Shown here: positions 47,901-57,748 of the stretch, piece after piece | Layout: each line of letters opens with the position of its first letter | Position numbering within the stretch: position 1 is the stretch's first letter | Source of the DNA: Cervus elaphus | Taxonomy: Eukaryota; Chordata; Mammalia; Artiodactyla; Cervidae | NCBI RefSeq assembly: GCF_910594005.1 | Contig: NC_057823.1 | Coordinates: 60,014,015-60,078,014 of the forward strand | Reading direction: 5' to 3' | Length of the DNA stretch: 64,000 nucleotides | The notes under the pieces: model-generated | What the model saw: only the letters and a program-made list of their open reading frames with translations | Database searches by the model: none | What the model was told of the DNA's origin: nothing | Program-made: the position numbers and the translations under genes

Positions 47901-49485
47901 ATCAGAAAGAGAAATTAAAGAATAAATCCCATTCACCATTGCAACAAAAAGAATTAAGTATCTTGGAATAAACCTACCTAAGGAGACAAAAGAACTGTAC
48001 ATGGAAAATTACAAGATGCTAATGAAAGAAATCAAAGATGACATAAGCAGATGGAGAGATATTATATGTTCCTGGGTAGGAAGAATCAATATTGTGAAAA
48101 TGACTATACTACCAAACATAATCTGCAGATTCAATGTGATCCCTATCAAACTACCAATGGCATTTTTCACAGTACTAGAACAAAATGTTCACAATTCATA
48201 TGGAAACACAAAAGACCCCGAATTGCCAAAGCAGTCTTGAGAAAAGAACGGAGCTGGAGGAATCAACTTTCCTGACTTCAGATTAACTACAAAGCTACGG
48301 TCATCATGACGGTATGGCACTGGCTCAGAAACAGAAATACAGACCAGTAGAACAAGATAGAAGCCCCAGAAAAAAACCCATGCACCTATGGGTACCTTAT
48401 TTTTGACAAAGGAGGCAAGAATATACAATGAAGCAAAGAAAGCCTCTTCAATAAATGGTACTGGGAAAACTGGGCAGCTACATGTAAAAGAAAGAAATTA
48501 GGACACTTCCTAACACCATACACAAAGATAAACTCAAAATGGATTAAAGACCTAAATGTAAGACCAGAAACTATAAAACTCTTAGAGGAAAACATAGGCA
48601 GAACACTCAGTGACATAAATCAAAGCAAGACAGTCTATGACCCACCTCCTAGAGTAACAGAAATAAAAAGAAAAATAAAACAAGTGGGACCTGATTAAAC
48701 TTAAAAGCTTTTGAACAGCAAAGGAAACTGTAAGCAAGGTGAAACGGCAACCCTTAGCATGGGAGAAAATAACAGTAAATGAAACAACAGACAAAGGATT
48801 AATTTCCAAAATATACAAGGAGCTCATACAACTCAATGCCAGGGAAACAAACAACCCAATCAGAAAGTGGTAAAAAGACCTGAACAGACATTTCTCCAAA
48901 GAAGACATACAGATGGCTAACAAACACATGAAAAGATGCTCAACATTGTTCATTATTAGAGAAATGCAAGTTAAAACTATAATGAGATATCACCTCACAC
49001 CAGTCAGAATAGCCATTATCAAAAAGTCTACAAACAATAAATGCTGGAGAGGATGTGGAGAAATGGGAACGCTCTTGCACTGTTGATGGGAATGCAAATT
49101 GATACAGTCACTATGGAAGATGGTATAGAGATTCCTTAAAAAACTAGGAATAAAACAAACATATGACCCACTGATCCCCCTCCTAGGCATATACCCTGAG
49201 GAAACCAAACTTGAAAAAGACACATGTATCCCATTGTTAATTGCAGCATGATTTACAATGGCTAGAACATGGAAGCAACCTAGATGTCCATTGACAAATG
49301 AATGGATAAAGAAGTTGTGGTACATATACACAATGGAAAATTACTCAGCCATAAAAAGGAACGCATTTGAGTCAGTTCTGATGAGATGGATGAACCTAGG
49401 ACCTATAATACAGAGTGAAGTAAGTCAGAAAGAGAAAGATAAATATCGTATTCTAACATATATATACGGAATCAAGAAGAATGGT
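44985..49485 (+). pseudogene. L1 ORF2 remnant (endonuclease + reverse transcriptase)
   Basis: The endonuclease part (about 44985-45700) starts ISIIILNVNGLNAPT in broken frames. The reverse transcriptase part is open for 292 residues at 46010-46888 and includes NYRPISLMNMDAKILNKILA and the motif-A region ISIDEEKASDKI. Further on, the catalytic FADD motif reads FADN (47087-47092), which would abolish activity. The C-terminal part resumes after the nested insertion at 47804. Multiple stops and frameshifts; not functional. Confidence 0.85.
47130..47790 (-). mobile_element. Inverted L1 ORF2 fragment nested in the L1
   Basis: The reverse complement is L1 ORF2 C-terminal coding sequence (MAILPKAIYRFNAIPIKLPT start, then the KWIKDLNVRPETIKLLEED region). 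It is bounded by a perfect 13-bp repeat AAAGATAGTATCA at 47117-47129 and 47791-47803. It lacks both 5' sequence and the L1 3' UTR and poly(A). Confidence 0.88.
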
Positions 49486-50037
49486 ACTGAAGAACGTATT
49501 GACAGGGCAACAATGGAGAAACAGACACAGAGAACAGACTATGGACATGGGGAGAGGGGAGGAGAGGGTGAGATATATGGAAAGAGTAACATGGAAACTC
49601 ACATTACCATATGTAAAATAGCGAATGGGAATTTGCTGTCTGGCTCAGGAAACTCAAAGGAGGCTCTGTATCAACCTAGAGGGGTGGGATGGGGAGGGAG
49701 ATGGGAGGGAGGCTCAAAAGGGAGGGGATATATGTATACCTATGGTTGATTCATGTTGAGGTTTAACAGAAAACAACAAAATTCTGTAACGCAATTATCT
49801 TTCAATTAAAAAAAAAAAAAACTCTCGACCTTCTCCACTGTACACAGATTAAATGTTACTGTTATTATTAACCTTCTCACCTCCTCCATGGTATACAGAC
49901 TAGGAAATGCTATTAATAAACCCCCCTTTCTCCAGCCCTGCTCATTCTGTCACTGGGAAGATATTTGCGTGAACTGCGCTAGGCTTAAAAGGCCAAGGAC
50001 TTTTAATTGTCCTTGTTCCTGGCACTGCCTAGCATTC

Positions 50038-50079
50038 TTTCTTTTTCTCTTCTTCTTCTTCTTTTTTTTTTTTTTTTTA
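50038..50079. repeat. Polypyrimidine / poly(T) tract
   Basis: CTT repeats leading to about 18 T, immediately before a MIR relic. Confidence 0.85.
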
Positions 50080-50099
50080 CAAGTTTATAAGCTTACAAA

Positions 50100-50240
50100 G
50101 TGCTTGAACATGCTTTATTTCATTTAACTTCACAATGAGACTCTGAGATAGATACTATGCTCCCCACTTTACAGATGACAACACTGAGGCTAGGAAGCAT
50201 GAAGTTGGTGCTACAAAGCTGGAATGTAACCTGAGTTGTC
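50100..50240 (-). repeat. MIR relic
   Basis: Reverse MIR: TTTCATTTAACTTCACAATG, CTTTACAGATGACAACACTG and GAGGCTAGGAAGC. Confidence 0.65.
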
Positions 50241-50724
50241 CTCTTCTAAACTCTGTGTTCCTGTATCACAACCCAAGCCAAGGCTTTCTCTCCTACAGCC
50301 TCTCCCAGAAGAGGGGAGTGTTTTCCCTCTTTCTGCTCAAGGATACTGGAGGCAGTGATTGAACAAGAGTGTGCAGGGGAAGAAGCACTGGAACTGCAGA
50401 AAAGATGGCCAGGCTGGGACTGTTCACACCTGTGGGAGGGGACTCCGCTTGGGAGGCTGTGTGCACCTGTGCCTCTTGAGTGAGGCACTGAGCCAGAAGA
50501 TGGTGACAAAGGAGGGAGAGAAAAGAGGCCCGAAGGAGGCTCCCGTCACCCTCAAACCCCCTGTACATACACCTGTTTCTGTGTCCTTCTCTCAAGTAGA
50601 ATTCTTCTTCTCCAAATAGAAAGCCCTTCCTGCATTAGGGCCTTTACACCTCCATTCCCTCTGTTAAGGTCCTCTCTTCTTTAGAGTCTAATGATATCAA
50701 GTCAAATGTAACTGACTCAAGGAT

Positions 50725-51505
50725 GCTGCTGTAGGTTGAATTGTGCTCCCTAAGAAAGATATCATTTCAGTTCAGTTCAGTTCAGTCGCTCAGTCGTGTC
50801 TGACTCTTTGTGACCCCGTGAATCACAGCACACCAGGCCTCCCTGTCCACCACCAACTCCCAGAGTTTACCCAAACTCATGTCCATCGAGTCGGTGATGC
50901 CATCCAGCCATCTCATCCTCTGTCGTCCCCTTCTCCTCCTGCCCCCAATCCCTCCCAGCATCAGGGTCTTTTCCAATGAGTCAGCTCTCTGCATGAGGTG
51001 GCCAAAGTATTGGAGTTTCAGCTTCAGCATCAGTCCTTCCAGTGAACACCCAGGACTGATCTCCTTTAGGATGGACTGGTTGGATCTCCTTGCAGTCCAA
51101 GAAAGATATAGTCAAGTCCAAATGCCCCAGTACCTATGACTATGACCTTTCTTATGAAATAGCATCACTGCAGATGTAATCAATGAGGTCATGAGGGATT
51201 AGGGTGAGCCCAATTCAAGGACTAATGTCCTTTTCAAGAAAAGAAAAATTTACCCACAAACACACACATGCACACAAAGGAGAGAAGGCCTGGGCAATGG
51301 AAGCTGAGACTGGCGTGACTCCTCTACAAGCTAAGGAACCCCAAGTATTGGCAGCAACCCCCTGAAACTAGAGGAGACAGAGCCTCCAGAAAGAGCCAAC
51401 TCTATTGATAACTTGGTTTCTGATTGCTGGCCCCTAGAACTGTAGGAGGATACATGTCTATCATCTTTGTCACCAAGTTTGTGGCCATCACAGCTGCCTT
51501 AGGAA
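50725..51505. repeat. Ancient repeat interrupted by BovB (family not assigned)
   Basis: Text such as GTAGGTTGAATTGTGCTCCC, AATGAGGTCATGAGGGATTA, ACTAATGTCCTTTTCAAGAA and ACTGTAGGAGGATACATG recalls a widespread old mammalian repeat. I cannot name it with confidence. Confidence 0.4.
50763..51098 (-). mobile_element. BovB LINE 3' fragment with target duplication
   Basis: TTCAGTTCAGTTCAGTCGC start (reverse BovB tail) to TGGTTGGATCTCCTTGCAGT. Flanked by a perfect 11-bp repeat AAGAAAGATAT at 50752-50762 and 51099-51109. Confidence 0.93.
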
Positions 51506-52317
51506 ATTACAACAGAAGCAGTCTTGGCTTTTCCAGAACAGGCCAGGCTCATCTAGTGCAGGTTTTCACAGCATCAGCTATTTTCTTCGAAATAGAATTG
51601 TATCACAGCTTGTGGTTATTTATTTGCTTGTTTGTTTTTTGATACAATATTTATACCTTACTAAAATGGAAGCCCTATGAAAACAGATAGTGTTGGGTTT
51701 TGATCACTAGTGAGGCAAAAAAAAAAAAAAAAAGCCAGTAGTGACTAGCATAAAAACAGCACAGTATACAATGAACATTTTTTAAATGAAAGAAAGACTC
51801 AATAAATGGATTGAGGGTCAACTAGAAGAGAGAACGGCACTTGTAGTTTTGGCCTGGGAGTGTAGAAAAAGCATCCATCTGAAAACAAAATGAAGCTAAA
51901 ATCTCCCTAACTCTCTCTTATTTTGCTCTCTCAATCTTCATCTGATTTCTTGCTTTTGTCAAGTTAGATTCACAACATTTGTCTTTTTAAAAGTCTGTGG
52001 GGACTGATAAGACTGACAAAATAGTTCATGATAACAGGGAAAACTGTCAACATCAACGCTGATGATAAATACAGTAAAACTGTGAAAAAATGAAAACAAG
52101 TGACTTCTTTCTGTAAGTTAGAGAGTGGATGCTTTTCTTTCACTGTCTTATTAAACAGTATAATAACAATTATTTGTACCATCAACTTTGTATACAATTG
52201 AAAATGGTAGATGATTTTGATTTAATGAAAATACAAGTCATATACATTTTTTCCTATCCTTAGTGTTATTTATAAACATCATCACATACTCATATATCTT
52301 AAAAAGTACAGGAAAAT

Positions 52318-52555
52318 GATGCTGCATAATGGTTAAGGGCAAGAACTCTGCAGTTAGATTCCAAGCTTGATAACCAGCTCTAACCACTTAGTGGGTGACC
52401 TAGGACACATTACATAACTCCTCTACTTCCCAGCTTTTAATTTCTGTCTCAAAGGGCTGTTGCATAGATGAAATAAGCTAATATATGCAAAAACATAAAA
52501 TAGTAATTGGCACACAGTAAAACTCAATACATTTTAGCATTATTATTACTATTAG
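52318..52555 (+). repeat. MIR relic
   Basis: Forward MIR: GCATAATGGTTAAGGGCAAG, ACTTAGTGGGTGACCTAGGA and AGTAATTGGCACACAGTAAA. Confidence 0.75.
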
Positions 52556-52559
52556 ACAT

Positions 52560-54200
52560 CTGACAGTTGATGAGGCCATGGAAAGTAGTCACTGAAATAA
52601 TCTCATCTATTTATGTCACAGCTACAAATTACAAATCATTTTCCTTGTTCATCTTCCAGAATTAAAAAGCAATGAATAAAATAGACTGGTGAATGATGCG
52701 TGGGGTTAGGGATGGCAAAGAGATTTTGCAAACACATTTCTTTGTAATAAGAAGCGCTGAAAGCTTAATTAATCTTTTTATTTTTGGCGAGGGGGTTGGG
52801 GACATAAAATGTCAAAGAAATAGAACTAAAATTAATATGCCCTATTTGCATTCTTTTAAAGACATTAATTTATTTTGACGGTAATTTTTAAGTTCAAATT
52901 TTTGCACTTTAGTTTTAGCCCTGTCAAGGCAAAATTTCAAAGGACTGTTAAAAACTCAGGTTAGCAGAATGATTTAAATGGTTTAAAGACTGAGAATTAC
53001 AATTAATTTCACACAAATCAGATTTCAGTAGAAAATCAAATCCATCAAGCATATCTGTGGTGTTTGTTCCTTCTCAAAGAAATAATGACTTCTATCAACA
53101 TTTTCAATAACTAGTTTATTAAAGAATTTTATGGCCAATTAATTAACATATTTAAACTGATAATCAGAATAGCCACATTAGAACTTAGCTTTTCTCTTGG
53201 TGTCAAATCGGATCACTCTCATTTGATCTCAGATTTAATGTTGAGTTGTCTGCAGGCAGTTGCTAAAACTGTACTGGAAAAATACTGAGCTTAAAAACTT
53301 CCTTTAAAGTTCTATTTTGGCGAGAGAAGATTAAGTTCATTTGCGAGGGATGCCAGCAGCTTGTTTTCTTTTAGGGTGCTTCCTATCTTGACTTTGTGGC
53401 TAATTTTGGGATCACATTCAGATTATGGGCAACTGAAATAGAAATGACTCCTTGGTGGGCTGCCTACAACACACGTAGTCATTACCTCAGGCCAGAAGTT
53501 CCTGAGAGAAGGAGAGACCACAGAACAAAATGAGCCACCTCAACAAGATTCCTACAGATCCCACCACTGTCTAGAAAACGGACAGGCTATGCTTGTCAAA
53601 GCCACTGTTTGTCATTCTCCCCCTCTCCCTCTTTGTGGTTGACGATTTCCATCTGCAGCTTTTGCAGTCTGACGTGTAATTCAGTCTCTCCTGCCTCCCT
53701 GAATGTGCCTTCATGTTACATCTCCTTCTGAGACTGCATCTTTCTCAAGCCTTTCTTATCTCTTAGAAATTGTTCAGATTCATCCTTTTTTGTTGCTGAG
53801 AGTCAGAGTTCAACTTTGAAAAAATACAGTAAAGATGGAAACAACTGATACATGAAAGAAAATAAAATATAGAGAACTAAACTCTTTTGACAGGCAAAGA
53901 AGTCAAGTTTTATGTCCTTTTGGCCTTCTGACCAGAATAATACATGAATATGTGACTCAGAGCTTATTGAATTATGACAAAGGTTGTGTTTGTTTAAGGT
54001 TCTACAACAGAGGCTAACTTGAAGGCCTAACAGAATAATTGGCAAGGAAGCCAATTTGTTTTACTAGGTGACCATTTTTAGATACAGGATCAGAAGGATT
54101 TTCTCCCCTCATTCTCAAATTTAGAGTGAAGATGAGTATTCATGATCAAATTTAGAATCATACCAAGCTGATGTTCAGTATTAACACTCAGAACTCTTCT
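52560..54200. other. Repeat-poor AT-rich stretch
   Basis: No gene, RNA or repeat recognised, apart from the source copy of a local duplication at 53949-54037. Contains TTAATTAA (52765-52772) and CCAATTAATTAAC (53135-53147), homeodomain-type core motifs, although such motifs are common in AT-rich DNA. Confidence 0.5.
53949..54037 (+). repeat. Source copy of local duplication
   Basis: The core 69 nt (CAGAGCTTATTGAATTATGA onward to CTAACTTGAAGGC) recur at 54988-55056 with 4 mismatches. Confidence 0.85.
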
Positions 54201-54214
54201 TTAAAATTATAGTT

Positions 54215-54780
54215 GCATTACAAAATAATATTAATTTCAGGTATACAACATAGTGATTCAGTATTTTTATAGATTAGACTCCATCAAAGTTATTACAAAA
54301 TAATGGCTATATTTCCCTGTGCTGTACAATATATTATTTATTTTATACATAGTAGTTTATACCTCTTAATCCCCTACCCTATCTTGCTCCCCCGCTTCCC
54401 TCTCTCCACTGGTAACCACTGGTTTCTATCTGTAAGTATCTTTCTGTTTTATAAATAAATTCATTTCTATTATTTTTTAGATTCCACATGTAAGTAATAT
54501 CATATGATATTTGTCTTTATATGGTTTACTTCACTTAGTATGGTAATCTCTAGGTCCACTCATGTTGCCGCAAATGGCATTATTTAATTTTTTATGGTTG
54601 AGCAGTATTCCATTATGTGTGCATGTGTATATATGTGTATTTTATATATATCAATATATGTGTATATATATGTGCTATACATATATCAGTATATACATAT
54701 ATATATCACATCTTTATTCATTAATCTGTTAATTGATTATTTCCACATCTGGACTATTATAAAAAATGCTGCTATGAGCT
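54215..54780 (-). mobile_element. L1 3' part (outer element, left piece)
   Basis: Reverse L1 tail: TTCCCTGTGCTGTACAATAT, GTTTACTTCACTTAGTATGG and GAGCAGTATTCCATTATGTG, up to AAAATGCTGCTATGAG. A TA-rich tract lies at 54617-54709. The element continues at 56703. Confidence 0.85.
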
Positions 54781-54979
54781 CTATTTACAATAGCTAGGAC
54801 ATGAAAGCAACCTAAATGTCCATCGACAGATGAATGGATATAGACGCTGAGGTACATATATATAATGCAGGAGACAGTGGAATATTACTCAGCCATAAAA
54901 AGGAATGCATTTACGTCAGCCCTAATGAGGTGGATGAACCTAGAGCCTATTATACAGAGTGAAGTAAGTCAGAGAAGAA

Positions 54980-55066
54980 GTATATACTCAGAGCTTACTG
55001 AATTATGACAAATGTTGTGCTTTTTTAAGGTTCTACAACAGAGGCTAACTTGAAGGCATAGAATAA
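54980..55066 (+). repeat. Duplicated local segment inside the inner L1
   Basis: Copy of 53949-54037 about 1 kb away, same orientation, placed between L1 words GTAAGTCAGAG and GTATACTAACACA that should be about 25 nt apart. Confidence 0.8.
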
Positions 55067-55076
55067 AATATTTGTA

Positions 55077-56326
55077 TACTAACACAAAATTCTCCAAGCC
55101 AGGCTTCAGCAATATGTGAACCAAGAACTTCCAGATGTTCAAGCTGGTTTTAGGAAAGGCAGAGGAACCAGAGATCAAATTGCCAACATCTGCTGGATCA
55201 TCGAAAAAGCAAGGAAGTTCCAGAAAAACACCTGTTTCTGCTTTACTGACTATGTCAAAGCCTTTGACTGTGTGGATCACAATAAATTATGGAAAATTCT
55301 GAAAGAGATGGGAATACCAGACCACCTGACCTGCCTCTTGAGAAACCTGTATGCAGGTCAGGAAGGAACAGTTAGAACTGGACATGGAACAACAGACTGG
55401 TTCCAAATAGGAAAAGGAGTACGTCAAGGTTGTATATTGTCACCCTGCTTATTTAACTTATATGCAGAGTACATCATGAGAAACGTTGGGCTGGAAGAAG
55501 CACAAGCTGGAATCAAGATTGCTGGGAAAAATATCAATAATCTCACATATGCAGATGACACCACCCTTATGGCAGAAAGTGAAGACGAACTAAAAAGCCT
55601 CTTGATGTAAGTAAAAGAGGAGAGTGAAAAAGTTGGCTTAAAGCTTAACATTCATAAAACTAAGATCAAGGCATCTGGTCCCATCACTTCATGGCAAACA
55701 GATGGGGAAACAGTGGAAACAGTGGCTGACTTTGTTTCTCTGGGTTCCAAAATCACTGCAGATGGTGATTGCAGCCATGAAATAAAAAGATGCTTACTCT
55801 TTGGAAGGAAAGTTATGACCAACCTAGATAGCATATTAAAAAGCAGAGACATTACTTTGCCAACAAAGGTCCATCTAGTCAAAGCTATGGTTTTTCCAGT
55901 AGTCATGTATGGATGTGAGAGTTGGACTCTAAAGAAAGCTGAGTGCCAAAGAATTGATGCTTTTGAACTGTGGTGTTGGAGAAGACTCTTGAGAGTCCCT
56001 TGGACTGCAAGGAGATCCAACCAGTCCATCCTAAAGGAGATCAGTCCTGAGTGTTCACTGGAAGGACTGATGTTGAAGCTGAAACTCCAGTACTTTGACC
56101 ACCTGATGCGAAGAGCTGACTCATTTGAAAAGACCCTGATGCTGGGAAAGATTGAAGGCAGGAGGAGAAGGTGACAACAGAGGATGAGATGGCATCATCA
56201 ACTCAATGCACATGAATTTGGGTAAATGCTGGGAGCTGGTGATGGACAGGGAGGCCTGGCGTGCTGCGGTCCACGGGGTCTCAAAGAGTTGGACATGACT
56301 GAGAGACTGAACTGAATTGAACTGAA
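55077..56326 (+). mobile_element. BovB LINE, 5' truncated, RT region well preserved
   Basis: Starts AAAATTCTCCAAGCCAGGC near the left junction and ends AACTGAATTGAACTGAA. It sits inside the inner L1, whose text resumes as CATATATGTGG. ACACA at both edges (CTAACACA / TGAACACA) suggests a short target duplication. Confidence 0.93.
55083..56174 (+). pseudogene. BovB reverse transcriptase remnant, one in-frame stop
   Basis: One frame runs through the RT palm from KILQARLQQYVNQELPDVQ, with motif A FTDYVKAFDCVDH, motif B GVRQGCILSPCLFN, and catalytic motif C YADD at 55548-55559. It is broken by TAA at 55608-55610 and continues in the same frame to 56174 through the connection/thumb part (SWTLKKAECQRIDAFELWCW). 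RTE-type elements encode an apurinic endonuclease before the RT; that part is missing. Not functional, but unusually intact for a truncated copy. Confidence 0.85.
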
Positions 56327-56702
56327 CACATATATGTGGGATCTAGAAAGGTGGTACTGATGAACCTATTTGCAGAGCAGCAATTAAGACACAGACATAG
56401 AGAAGCGACTTATGGACATGGCTTGGCAGGGATGAAGAAGAGGGTAGGATGTATGGAGAGAGTAACATGGAAACATACATTACCATATGTAAAATAGATA
56501 GCCAATGGGAATTTGCTGTATGTCAGGGAACTCAACCCAGGGCCCGGTAACAACCTAGAGGGGTGGGATAGGGAGCGAGGTGGGAGGGATGTTCAAGTGG
56601 GAGGGGACATGGACAAACCTACGGCTGATTCATGCTGATGTCTGGTAGAAACCAACACAACACTGCAAAGCAATTATCCTTCAATTAAAAATAAATTAGT
56701 TA

Positions 56703-56930
56703 AAAAAATAACGCTGCTATGAACACTGAGGTGCGTGTATTTTTTCAAATTATAGTTTTGTCTGGGTATATGCCCAGGAGTAAGATTGCAGGATCGTATG
56801 GTAAACTTTTTATTTAGTTTTTCTGAAGAATTTCCATACTGTTCTCCATTGTGGCTGCATTCCATTGTCCAATTTGCATTCCCACCAACAGTGTACAAGG
56901 GTTCTCTTTTCTCCACATCAGCACTCTGGA
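56703..56930 (-). mobile_element. L1 3' part (outer element, right piece)
   Basis: Continues the reverse L1 of 54215-54780: GCTGCTATGAACACTGAGG, ATGCCCAGGAGTAAGATTGC and CATTCCCACCAACAGTGTAC. Confidence 0.85.
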
Positions 56931-57473
56931 CTTACATAGAATAATTTTTATACTAAATTTGGCAGTTTATAGACAGCTACTAATCCAATAAATCAAATGC
57001 TCTTTAACACAAGCTTAAACAAAGAAAAGCCTATACAATTGCTTGAGAGAAGAAAAAAGAAAAGCAAAATGGCACCAATTGCCAAGTTTTCTCAATACTT
57101 ATGGAATGAACAGAACACTGTAGGGCCCCCACCAAGCAGTTAATGATTAGGACAAGTGAGATAGACACTCAGTGTCTGGTGCACACTCTTGAGTTGTTTT
57201 ACAAATACTATAATTAATACCAGACGAAAAGCTAACTTTTAACCAGACTGCTGCCATGACATAAGCTGCTTCATCTTGGGCAGTACTGAATCTATGGCTA
57301 GCACAATTCTAAGAACTGGCCTCAAGAAAGTAGGATTAAGATCACTGCTCACAATAATCTATATCTTTGTGGGTATCAAAATAATTGCAGCTTGCTCTGC
57401 CCATAATGTAAGTGGGCAGCTAGAGGTCAGGAAAGAGATGTGACCGACCCATGTCAATACCTTCCACTCTGAG

Positions 57474-57748
57474 CTTCCCTGGTGATCCAGTGGTTAAGAA
57501 TCCATCTGCCACTGCAGGGAAACAAGTTTGATCCCCAGTCCAGGAAGACTCCACATGCCACGGGGCAACTAAGCCTGTGTGCTACAACTACTGAAGCCTG
57601 TAGGCCCGAGAACTCATGCTCCTCAACAAGAGCAGCCATCGCAGTTAGAGGCCTAAACACCTCAGCTTGAAAGCAGCTGCCACTCACTGCAACTATAGAA
57701 AACCTGCATGCAGCAATGAAGATCGAGCGCAGCCAAAAATAAAATAAA
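57474..57748 (+). mobile_element. CHR-type SINE, long form
   Basis: CTTCCCTGGTGATCCAGTGG head, CAAGTTTGATCCCCAGTCC B box, CTACAACTACTGAAGCCTGT body and AAAATAAAATAAA tail. Confidence 0.85.

Larger units (their letters stand above)
43175..49821 (+). mobile_element. Near-complete degenerate L1 LINE
   Basis: A 5' UTR-like T/G-rich segment (about 43175-43600), a spacer, ORF1 and ORF2 remnants, a 3' UTR with AACCTAGAGGGGTGGGATGG and CAATTATCTTTCAATT, and a 14-A tail at 49808-49821. The short repeat AACTCTC at 43167-43173 and 49820-49826 may be the target duplication but is weak. It contains an inverted L1 insertion (47130-47790). Inactive: both ORFs are broken. Confidence 0.85.
54781..56702 (+). 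mobile_element. L1 3' part (inner element), interrupted
   Basis: CTAGGACATGAAAGCAACCT, GAATATTACTCAGCCATAAA, then after the break CATATATGTGGGATCTAGAA and a tail ending AATTATCCTTCAATTAAAAA. Inserted in the reverse L1 with the duplicated target around GCTGCTATGA (54761-54780 and 56702-56722). Contains the local duplication (54980-55066) and a BovB (55077-56326). Confidence 0.85.

Noticed and set aside
47020..48616. Several 60-120 codon minus-strand frames in the L1
   Set aside because: Those inside 47130-47790 are the inverted L1 ORF2 piece; the others are antisense readings of L1 ORF2.
51717..51735. Run of about 18 A as a retrocopy tail
   Set aside because: The upstream sequence shows no recognisable element or ORF; it may be a simple A tract.
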